Shown: one piece after another, positions 42,190 to 49,461 of the stretch | How the letters are laid out: the number at the start of each line of letters is the position of its first letter | Position numbering within the stretch: the stretch's first letter is position 1 | Assembly (NCBI RefSeq): GCF_902501965.1 | Contig: NZ_CABWID010000005.1 | Span: 1-58,975 of the forward strand | From: Collinsella sp. AK_207A | GTDB lineage: Bacteria; Actinomycetota; Coriobacteriia; Coriobacteriales; Coriobacteriaceae | Direction of reading: 5' to 3' | Length of the DNA stretch: 58,975 nt | The notes under the pieces: generated by a model | Seen by the model: the letters and a program-made list of their open reading frames with translations, nothing else | The model's database searches: none | What the model was told of the DNA's origin: nothing | Program-made: the position numbers and the translations under genes

Positions 42190-45100
42190 TTATTTGGTCG
42201 GCTTGTCGGCGTCGTATTCCAAATCGGCGGGATAGCTTCTCGTGAGGCTCCGATACTTGTTATAGAACGCCAAGATGAACGCCGCCGCAGCCTCACGCTT
42301 CGCACCGTAGGGGTTACCCTTCGCAAAGCGCGAGACGGGTTTGATGATCTTCCCCACCGAGACGCCCTGATCGGGCACGCTCCCCGTCTCGAACGTTTCG
42401 GAGATGAGCTCGCGCGTCTCTTGTGGCTTGAGGTTCTGCTCGCTCACCGCCTCCTCGATCTCTTTCTCCATCGAACGGGCCACGAACTTCTTCCATTCCC
42501 CCTGGATATAAGCATGACGCGCCGCGGGGGTATCGCCCGCATCGACCATCAGCTTCTGCGACCCCTCGCCGCCGTCAAAGCCAACCGTCCGTAAGAACGC
42601 CTCGATCAAATCGGCCTTGTCGCGCAGCTCCGGTGAGGCGGCAACCGAGCTACGAATCTTCTCCGAGATCTCCTTGTCGCTGGCGTTACCGCCATGCAGG
42701 CGCTCCACGAGCATGAGGATGTAATCGATGTTGATGTCCACCTGGCTCACGAGCTCCATCTCGAACACCAGGTCATCAGCGATGCTCGAGAGCTCGGCTT
42801 TCTTCTGCCGCTTGTACTTATCGGCCAGGTCGAGATAGTGGCTCTGATAATCCTGCAGCTCGCGCTCACCCATGGGGTCATCCGCTTTATAGGCGTCGAA
42901 GCTCTGGAGGATGTTCCGCAACCGCAGGATCTGCCCAAAGAGGATGACGAACGCCCGCTCGGCCTTCTCCCCTAAAAGCATGAAGCCCGAAAGCGGAAAC
43001 TCCGTGCGCAGCTCATCGAGCTTCTCCGCATACTCCTTGAAATACGACTCATACGGCCGGAGCAGCACGATACCGCCGGCATTCGGGTCGCCAAAGAGCC
43101 CGAGCGCCTCATCAACCTGCCGGGACAGGTCCCGGAAGCACACGATGTTGCCGTAGGTCTTAACCGAGTTGAGAATGCGGTTGGTGCGGCTGAACGCCTG
43201 GATGAGTCCGTGCATGCGGAGGTTCTTATCAACCCAAAGGGTGTTCAGCGTCTTGGCATCAAAGCCGGTGAGGAACATGTTGACCACGATGAGCAGGTCA
43301 AGGCACTGGTTCTCCGGCAGCTTCTTGACCCCGTCATCGCCCTTCAGGCGCATGGAGACGTCCTTGTAGTAGGTGTCGAATCCCTTGGCATCCGTTCCGC
43401 AGCTCGTGCCGAACATCGCGTTGTAGTCACCGATCGCGGCATCGAGGAACTCGCGGTCGGCGGCCGGCATGGCATCGGCGTCCATGGACTCATCGGCGAG
43501 CATGCCGTCGGCCTCGTCCCCGTTCGCCTCGAACGTGAAGATCGTGGCGACCTTGAGGTTGGGACCGGGACGCGAGGCATCGAGCTCGCGGATCTTCTTG
43601 TAATACGCCTGGGCGGTGGGAATGGAGTCACAGGCGAGTAACGCGTTGAAGCCGTTCCGCCGCGCGCTCCCGTACTGGTAGGCCGCCCCGTCACGCTTGG
43701 TCTTCTGGGCAAAGTGGTCGAGGATGTACTCGGAGACGAGCTCGATGCGCCGCGGATTCTGCCACGCCGTGTTGGTGTCGATGCCCTCCACCCGCTCGTC
43801 GGGCCTGCCGTCCGCATGGTGGAAGGTCTTAACGTAGTCCACCCGGAAGGGCAACACGTTACCGTCGTCGATGGCGTTCACAACCGTGTACTTGTGGAGG
43901 CACTCGCCAAAGGCTTGAGCGGTCGTGCGCAGCTCAGGGTCTCCGCCCGTGCCGGCGTTCTTGGCAAAGATGGGCGTCCCGGTAAAACCGAATAGGTGGT
44001 AGTTTCTAAAGTACTTGGTAATCGCCTGGTGCATCTTACCGAATTGCGAACGATGGCACTCGTCGAATATGAACACCACGTGACGCGAGAAGACCTCGCC
44101 ACCGCGCTCGGCTTTCGACAGGTAGACGGCAAGCTTCTGGATGGTGGTGACGCAGATTCGCCGGTCCGCCGCCATGGACTCCAGGTTCCGGCTCAGGGCT
44201 TTGGTATCGGTGGAACCGTTGACCGCACCCTCCTGGAACTTGTTGTACTCCTTCATGGTCTGGTAATCCAGATCCTTGCGGTCCACCACAAAGAGCACCT
44301 TGTCCACCCCATCCATCCGCGATGCGAGGATGGCGGCCTTAAAGGAGGTGAGCGTCTTGCCCGAACCCGTGGTGTGCCACACGTACCCGCCGGCGTCGAG
44401 CGTACCCAGGCGCTTCTTATCGGACTCGGAGATGAGGATACGGTTGAGGATACGCTCGGTGGCGCAGATTTGGTACGGGCGCATCACGAGCAGATTCTCG
44501 CTCACGTCGAAGACGCAGTAATGGGTGAGCACCATGAGGAGCGTGCCGCGCGAGAGGAACGACGCCGCAAACGGGGCAAGGTCCATGATCTTGCGGTTCT
44601 CGGCATCGGTCCACCAGCTCGTGAACTGATAGGAAGCGCTCGTCTTGCGCCCGCGGTCGCCGTTGGTCTTTTGCCAGCGGGTCGTGTTGGAGTAGTACTT
44701 GGTGCGCGTTCCGTTGGAGATGATGAAGATCTGGACGTACTCAAAGAGTCCCGACTCGCTCCAGAAGCTCTCGCGCTGGTAACGCTCGATCTGATTGAAC
44801 GCCTGGCGAAGCACCACGCCGCGGCGCTTGAGCTCGATGTGCACGAGCGGCAGGCCATTCACGAGGATGGTAACGTCGTAGCGGTTCTCGTGGGTGCCCT
44901 CGCCCGCCTCGTACTGGTTCATGACCTGCAGGCGATTGCGGTGGATGTGGTCCCGATCCAGCAGCATGACGTTTTTCAACGTGCCATCCGCCATCTGGAA
45001 GTCGATGATCGGCGCGTTCTGGATGCGCCGCGTCTTCTCGACGATGCCCTCGGCGCCGTTGGCGATGTGCTCACGGAAGAACGCATCCCAGTCGGCGTCC

Positions 45101-45306
45101 GCGAACCTGAAGCCGTTGAGCTCCTCGATGCGCTCGCGCAGGTTGGCGACGAGCCCGGCTTCGTCGTGCACGGTGAGTCTGCCATAGCCCTGGGCGACGA
45201 GCTGGTCGATAAGCGCGCGCTCGAGCTCTGCCTCGGATTGGTATGCCGCGGTATCGACGGGCGACGCGGGGTGCCCGGGCGCACACCGTCGCCTCCGGGC
45301 CCTCAA
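42190..45306 (-). CDS. hsdR: Type I restriction enzyme R subunit (start uncertain)
   Basis: HsdR is the DNA-translocating endonuclease subunit. The 1038-residue frame has the nuclease core (DVTILVNGLPLVHIELKRRG), Walker A in WHTTGSGKT, the DECHRSQFG box and helicase motif QAFSRTNRI. The only in-frame start near the 5' end is a TTG at 45306 with no ribosome binding site. A well-placed ATG at 45370, overlapping the upstream stop as TGATG and preceded by GAGGG, opens a different frame (MAMESRELDGC). That frame runs past the start of recognisable HsdR sequence. A one-base indel between about 45270 and 45300 would join them. Confidence 0.85.
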   Translation of the reverse strand: MRARRRRCAPGHPASPVDTAAYQSEAELERALIDQLVAQGYGRLTVHDEAGLVANLRERIEELNGFRFADADWDAFFREHIANGAEGIVEKTRRIQNAPIIDFQMADGTLKNVMLLDRDHIHRNRLQVMNQYEAGEGTHENRYDVTILVNGLPLVHIELKRRGVVLRQAFNQIERYQRESFWSESGLFEYVQIFIISNGTRTKYYSNTTRWQKTNGDRGRKTSASYQFTSWWTDAENRKIMDLAPFAASFLSRGTLLMVLTHYCVFDVSENLLVMRPYQICATERILNRILISESDKKRLGTLDAGGYVWHTTGSGKTLTSFKAAILASRMDGVDKVLFVVDRKDLDYQTMKEYNKFQEGAVNGSTDTKALSRNLESMAADRRICVTTIQKLAVYLSKAERGGEVFSRHVVFIFDECHRSQFGKMHQAITKYFRNYHLFGFTGTPIFAKNAGTGGDPELRTTAQAFGECLHKYTVVNAIDDGNVLPFRVDYVKTFHHADGRPDERVEGIDTNTAWQNPRRIELVSEYILDHFAQKTKRDGAAYQYGSARRNGFNALLACDSIPTAQAYYKKIRELDASRPGPNLKVATIFTFEANGDEADGMLADESMDADAMPAADREFLDAAIGDYNAMFGTSCGTDAKGFDTYYKDVSMRLKGDDGVKKLPENQCLDLLIVVNMFLTGFDAKTLNTLWVDKNLRMHGLIQAFSRTNRILNSVKTYGNIVCFRDLSRQVDEALGLFGDPNAGGIVLLRPYESYFKEYAEKLDELRTEFPLSGFMLLGEKAERAFVILFGQILRLRNILQSFDAYKADDPMGERELQDYQSHYLDLADKYKRQKKAELSSIADDLVFEMELVSQVDINIDYILMLVERLHGGNASDKEISEKIRSSVAASPELRDKADLIEAFLRTVGFDGGEGSQKLMVDAGDTPAARHAYIQGEWKKFVARSMEKEIEEAVSEQNLKPQETRELISETFETGSVPDQGVSVGKIIKPVSRFAKGNPYGAKREAAAAFILAFYNKYRSLTRSYPADLEYDADKPTK

Positions 45307-45369
45307 GGAGGACGGAGTATGTCATGGCGCCAGACGCGCACCCATCAAGTTCGCGAGACTCCATTGCCA

Positions 45370-46821
45370 TCACCTTGTCCCTCGCGTCGCGACGAACCGT
45401 TGATTCTTGCTCTTCGGCTTCTCCGGAATCGTCATCGCGAGCTTTCCATTCGCTACCAAGGGGTTCAGATAGCGCGATCCCATGTAAGAGACACCGATTC
45501 CAAAGTGCTCCGCTACTTCGCGCCTGCTTCTGGGAACGGAGCAAAACGCGAGAATCTCCTCCAGAGAAACGCCCCCTGCGGTGACAGCCACACCCTCATG
45601 GCCCATCTCCTCCGGCTCGTTGAAGAGCTGCGCGGTAAACGTCCCGCGCACATCCCTAAAGACGGGTGGACGCAACCCGGCACGACGCATCTCGTCCCGA
45701 ATGACGGGAATCCCCGAATGCCGATTCTCAGCCACCCCCTGGATCTCGAGAATGGACACGAGCGTGGGATTGCGCGTCTGGACGTTCACGTACCCCAAAT
45801 CCTCCACGCTCTGGCCTCCGTAGATGCCACCCGGATTCCAGACCTCGAGCCTGTTGCTGAACAACATGAGGCGCGTGGGTGTTCCGTTGCTGTAGGGGCC
45901 GTAATCGCGATGCATGAGCGAGTTGGCGATGACCTCGCGAACCGCGTTCTCGGGATACTCGGGCACGTCCTCCCGCTTGCCGTCGACGACGACGGTCCGC
46001 GTCCTCGTGTTCCGCCGTACGAAGGCGAGCGCATCCTCGACCATCTGGCCGATCGTTCCCTCGAAACGTTTGTTATCCAAGAAGCGGTTCCCTCGTTCAT
46101 CCTGGCCAAGCTCATTACCCGCCACGGCGACGGCCGTGACGCAGAGGTTGGGATACGCCTGCTGAGGATAGTCCGAGAGCGCGAGCATGCCCGCAAGCGT
46201 TGGCGCTCCGTTCCGCACCGCACCGGAAAGAGAGAGAACCTCGTCCGCCGAACGATGCGAGAGATGGGGACGCTCCGCCTTTGCATCCAGCACGAACTTT
46301 GCCACGAAATCGTCGCTCAGCATATCGATGGAGGAAGCGGGGCTCACGTCCAGGTCATCGCGAGCGCCGTTCTTGAACGCCTCGATCTCGTAGAGCTCGG
46401 GAGCGCCCATATGCAGGTCCTGGTCCCCCACACGCACGTAGGAACCCTTGGTGATGCCGGCGGTCCTGCGATACGCCGGCCGCTGGCCCATGGGAAGCCC
46501 CGCAACGTAGCAACCGACGATCACGACGCTCTGGTACTCGACCACCTCGAACACGGGCGACAGGGACGGTTCGATCTCCTTCGCCTGCTCCGCAACCGCC
46601 TTCTGCAGAGCCTGCGGGTCGTAGACGCCGACCGCGGCGAATGAGCTGTTCTCATCCAAACCGAAGACGATGACACCCCCGTCGCTTTGGTTCGAAAAAC
46701 TCGAAAGGGTGTCGTATACCTTGGGGGCACCCTGGGTGGCAGCCTTTACCTCGACCGTCTGCTCCTCGCATTGGCGCCGCTGGATGGACTCGATAAGTTC
46801 GATGAGGTTTCGTCGTTCCAT
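45370..46821 (-). CDS. AlbA_2 / HATPase_c_4 putative DNA-binding protein
   Basis: This 483-residue protein is of the Schlafen AlbA_2 type: an N-terminal domain (VEVKAATQGAPKVYDTLSSF, then GGVIVFGLDE), a central GHKL-like ATPase segment with NAVREVIANSLMHRDYG, and a C-terminal winged helix (YLNPLVANGKLAMTIPEKPK). Such proteins are often called transcriptional regulators or RecG-like and are common beside restriction genes. Its stop overlaps the upstream-frame start of hsdR (TGATG). An AT-rich region with a dyad lies upstream, compatible with autoregulation. Confidence 0.82.
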   Translation of the reverse strand: MERRNLIELIESIQRRQCEEQTVEVKAATQGAPKVYDTLSSFSNQSDGGVIVFGLDENSSFAAVGVYDPQALQKAVAEQAKEIEPSLSPVFEVVEYQSVVIVGCYVAGLPMGQRPAYRRTAGITKGSYVRVGDQDLHMGAPELYEIEAFKNGARDDLDVSPASSIDMLSDDFVAKFVLDAKAERPHLSHRSADEVLSLSGAVRNGAPTLAGMLALSDYPQQAYPNLCVTAVAVAGNELGQDERGNRFLDNKRFEGTIGQMVEDALAFVRRNTRTRTVVVDGKREDVPEYPENAVREVIANSLMHRDYGPYSNGTPTRLMLFSNRLEVWNPGGIYGGQSVEDLGYVNVQTRNPTLVSILEIQGVAENRHSGIPVIRDEMRRAGLRPPVFRDVRGTFTAQLFNEPEEMGHEGVAVTAGGVSLEEILAFCSVPRSRREVAEHFGIGVSYMGSRYLNPLVANGKLAMTIPEKPKSKNQRFVATRGTR

Positions 46822-47024
46822 GCGTGCCTCCCTGCAATTGAGTTTTCAAAACACTTGAGTAATTTTAGCGAATAGTTGCGAAGTTTTTCTCATATCTTGG
46901 ACAGTTTTACGCAAATGGTCCGGACGGTTTGCGTAGTTTTGTCTAGATTTGCGTAATTGATGATCTTGTGACGACAAAACCCATAATTTGACAGCTCGGA
47001 ATGCCGAGCTGTCTGACATTGACG
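46822..47024 (-). promoter_or_regulatory. AT-rich regulatory region with dyad upstream of the AlbA_2 gene
   Basis: This stretch is visibly richer in A and T than its surroundings. A 26-bp imperfect dyad at 46909-46934 (ACGCAAA, GTCCGGAC, TTTGCGT) looks like an operator. TTTGCGTA recurs at 46948-46955 and TTGCGAA at 46876-46882. TAAAAT on the minus strand near 46860 may be a -10 box. Together they suggest a protein-controlled promoter for the AlbA_2-hsdR transcript. Confidence 0.55.
46990..47013. terminator. Perfect palindrome after hsdS
   Basis: GACAGCTCGG and CCGAGCTGTC form a perfect 10-bp stem with a four-base loop, 12 bases past the hsdS stop. The bases after it on the minus strand (AAATTATGGGTTTT) give only a weak T-run, so it may be a terminator or a protein-binding site. 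Confidence 0.55.
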
Positions 47025-48296
47025 TTATGCAACCTTCCGCGGAAAGTCGAGGAGCTTATCGCGGTAGTGCTCGTACTGTTGGCGGCGCGCCTCGATCTCG
47101 GCGGGCAGGCCGTCCGAGAGCGATGTAGTGAGGGCCTCGAAGCGATCGAGGATGTCGACAATGCGGCGCTGCTCGGAGAGAGGTGGTACGGGGATCTCGA
47201 ACTGTGTGATGCGCTCGGCCGAGAGACGTGTCATCTTCGCCTCGGTCGCATAACGCCTCTTGAAGCGGGCGAAGCGGTTGGTCTGGAACAGGTAGGAGAC
47301 GTACTTGGGATCCAGCTTGTGATGAAACACGCAGCAGTCGTCATGGACGGCGACGGGCTCGTCGCCGAGCCACGCAACGGCCTTCGCGATGTCCTCGGCG
47401 TCCTCACCCGTGCACGCGATGACGAGGTCACCGGGCTGAGCGTAGCGAAGCGCATCTCTCTTCCCCTCGTCCACGAAGGCCACTGCCTTCGTCGCCCACG
47501 TGTCGAGCTTCGTGTAGATGTCGGCGTAATGGATTGAGGGAATGCCCTGCTCGCGGTAGTCTGCCTTTGTGAAGCGTCGACCCCGCATGAAGGTTCCCAC
47601 CTCTCCCAGCTTTTGCCACGAGACGGACTCTCTCTCTGTAAAGTCGAGCAGTTTATCGCGGTAGTAAGCGTATTGCGCCCTACGTGCCTCCAGCTCCGCC
47701 TCCAGCTCCGCCTCCAGCTCCGCCTCCAGCTCCGCCTCCAGCTCCGCGAAGGAGTCTAGAATTCTCACGATCTCCTGCTGGATTTCCATGGGCGGGATAG
47801 GAATCTGAACCCGCTTAATGCGCTCTTTGGAGATGTTAAAGCGGGTAACTCCGTTAGCCGTTTTCCTAATTTGCTTCCTACAATCTTCTGCTCGAAAAAT
47901 GTGTTTGCAGTACCCAGGATCCAACTGGATCGCATCGGTCGGTCTCCAGCCAAAGCAGAAACTATTTAGATAGATTGGAAAAGCTGGGGCATCCAACACG
48001 ACTGAAGACATCCCACAATCGTCAGGGGTCTCCGATGATGCCGTGAACAAGACATCACCAGTCCGTATCTCTCTCTGCCTCTCGCCCTCATTGATGACGA
48101 CGGGAGTCAGATTAGAATAGTCAACAGCGGAATTGTTATAGACGTTAACGTAAGAGACGAATCGCCCCTCACCCTTGCCAAAGTCAGCTTTCGTCTTACC
48201 GGTAAGGCCACCGTAGATAGAGCCAACCTCACCCAGCGCCTTGTACTCCACCCCATCCGGGCAGAGCTCGGCAATCAGCTCGTCGATCTTACCCAT
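47025..48296 (-). CDS. hsdS: Type I restriction specificity subunit
   Basis: HsdS fixes the DNA target of both methylation and cleavage. The 423-residue protein has two target-recognition domains: one from KALGEVGSIYGG to IPIPPMEIQQEIV (about 15-180), one from KLGEVGTFMRGRRF to IPVPPLSEQRRIV (about 220-390). Each is followed by a conserved helix ending YYRDKLLDF or HYRDKLLDF. The central helix contains five ELEA units. It overlaps the RhuM-Fic gene by eight bases with GGAGGA upstream. Confidence 0.95.
   Translation of the reverse strand: MGKIDELIAELCPDGVEYKALGEVGSIYGGLTGKTKADFGKGEGRFVSYVNVYNNSAVDYSNLTPVVINEGERQREIRTGDVLFTASSETPDDCGMSSVVLDAPAFPIYLNSFCFGWRPTDAIQLDPGYCKHIFRAEDCRKQIRKTANGVTRFNISKERIKRVQIPIPPMEIQQEIVRILDSFAELEAELEAELEAELEAELEARRAQYAYYRDKLLDFTERESVSWQKLGEVGTFMRGRRFTKADYREQGIPSIHYADIYTKLDTWATKAVAFVDEGKRDALRYAQPGDLVIACTGEDAEDIAKAVAWLGDEPVAVHDDCCVFHHKLDPKYVSYLFQTNRFARFKRRYATEAKMTRLSAERITQFEIPVPPLSEQRRIVDILDRFEALTTSLSDGLPAEIEARRQQYEHYRDKLLDFPRKVA
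47686..47745. repeat. Five perfect 12-bp repeats in hsdS
   Basis: GCCTCCAGCTCC repeats five times without interruption, encoding ELEA five times on the minus strand. Each unit is a whole number of codons, so copy number changes leave the frame intact but lengthen or shorten the helix between the two recognition domains. In EcoR124I/EcoR124II a similar four-residue repeat changes the spacer of the DNA target. Confidence 0.95.
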
Positions 48297-49266
48297 AGGA
48301 TTCCTCCGTCCTCATGAGCCGCATGACGAGATCGATCATCAGGTCTTTCTCCTCTGGTCTGCTCGCAGCAATCAACAGGGTAACTGCCGCGAGATTGTTG
48401 TTGGTAACGTGTGGCTCGCATCCCGCATCGAATGACCTGGCATTTGCGTGCAGAAACGCCGCGAACAGCGCCGCGCCGGCTCGCTTGTTGCCATCGCAGA
48501 AAGGATGGTCCTTCACCATGAAATACAACAGATGGGCCGCCTTCTCCTCCACGGTCGGATAGGCATCTTGGCCGTCAAAGCCCTGGTAGATCGAGGCGAT
48601 GATACGCTCCAAGTCATGCCCGCGCTCCACACCGAGCAAACTATCTGCCGGATACGTTTCGCGCAACCGCGCCACCACGGAGCGCGCCGCATCGAGTGTA
48701 AGCTCCCACACTGGTTTGGCCTCGGGCTTGGGATTCAAGGTGTGCGCATCGAAGTCGCGCAGGACGGTCAAGCCAGGCAGGTAACTCTGTACGACACCGG
48801 CAATACCCTCGGCAAGCGCATTGTCGGTTTGAGCCAGTACTCGCACCACGCGCCCGAGCTGCTCCAAGCGCTGCTCGCTTACGGCATAGCCCTGCGTAAG
48901 ATACCGTCGCAGCACCTTGGTGGCCCAGCGGCGGAACTGCACGCCCTGCTGAGATTTAACCCTGTACCCCACCGAGATGATGACATCAAGGTCATAGAGG
49001 GTTATCGGCCTGTCTGAGCTGGCAATTTGCACTTTTTGCAAATTGCTCTGCCCATCTATCTCCCCTTCGTTCAAGGCGTTTGATATATGCCGCGACACGG
49101 CCGCAACCGACCGGCCAAACAGCTCCGCCATCTGCGCCTGCGTCAGCCATACCGTATCGCCGGACACACTCACCTCAAGTTGCACGCTACCGTCGTCGGC
49201 GCGGTACAGCTCGATTTGATTCCCCGTTCCTACGGCGTGTGCCGTCACTTCGTCAATCCCACTCAT
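48289..49266 (-). CDS. RhuM-Fic domain protein
   Basis: The 325-residue protein joins an N-terminal RhuM (virulence-associated, possibly DNA-binding) region with WLTQAQMAELFGRSVAAVSRHI and a C-terminal Fic domain. The Fic motif HPFCDGNKRAG is complete, including the catalytic histidine and the acidic residue, so AMP transfer or a similar activity is possible. No inhibitory helix motif was recognised in the sequence. It lies inside the hsdM-hsdS operon, which is common for this family, but its job there is not known. Confidence 0.87.
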   Translation of the reverse strand: MSGIDEVTAHAVGTGNQIELYRADDGSVQLEVSVSGDTVWLTQAQMAELFGRSVAAVSRHISNALNEGEIDGQSNLQKVQIASSDRPITLYDLDVIISVGYRVKSQQGVQFRRWATKVLRRYLTQGYAVSEQRLEQLGRVVRVLAQTDNALAEGIAGVVQSYLPGLTVLRDFDAHTLNPKPEAKPVWELTLDAARSVVARLRETYPADSLLGVERGHDLERIIASIYQGFDGQDAYPTVEEKAAHLLYFMVKDHPFCDGNKRAGAALFAAFLHANARSFDAGCEPHVTNNNLAAVTLLIAASRPEEKDLMIDLVMRLMRTEESYG

Positions 49267-49267
49267 G

Positions 49268-49459
49268 TCACTTCCACGTCCTGCGGTACTTTTGGTTTCG
49301 GCTTCGCGGTTTGCCCAGAATGATGCGCTCTACGAGCCCGCTTTCCAGTGCTGGGTTGAGATAGTTCTTTGCAAAGCTGTTGCGGTCGGAAAGCTCGCCG
49401 ATAGTGGCAACTCGAGCGAGCATCACAGGGATCAGGCTGCAGGGAGATTCGTACGCCAT
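49268..49459 (-). CDS. Small winged-helix-like protein
   Basis: This 63-residue protein resembles a stand-alone copy of the C-terminal winged helix of the AlbA_2 protein encoded at 45370-46821: SFAKNYLNPALESGLVERI and KPRSRNQKY here align with GSRYLNPLVANGKLAMTI and KPKSKNQRF there. GGAGG lies seven bases before the ATG, and it fits two bases from hsdM and one from the RhuM-Fic gene. It may be a remnant of a larger AlbA_2-type gene or a functional small regulator. Confidence 0.7.
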   Translation of the reverse strand: MAYESPCSLIPVMLARVATIGELSDRNSFAKNYLNPALESGLVERIILGKPRSRNQKYRRTWK

Positions 49460-49461
49460 CC

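Noticed and set aside
45071-45370. 99-codon frame starting at ATG 45370, overlapping hsdR
   Set aside because: Its distal part is a frame shadow of hsdR, rich in arginine and alanine. Only its first 25 or so codons may be real, as the N-terminus of a frame-shifted hsdR.
46990-47013. Palindrome after hsdS as an invertible-specificity recombination site
   Set aside because: There is no second copy within or around hsdS, no partial hsdS copy and no recombinase nearby.
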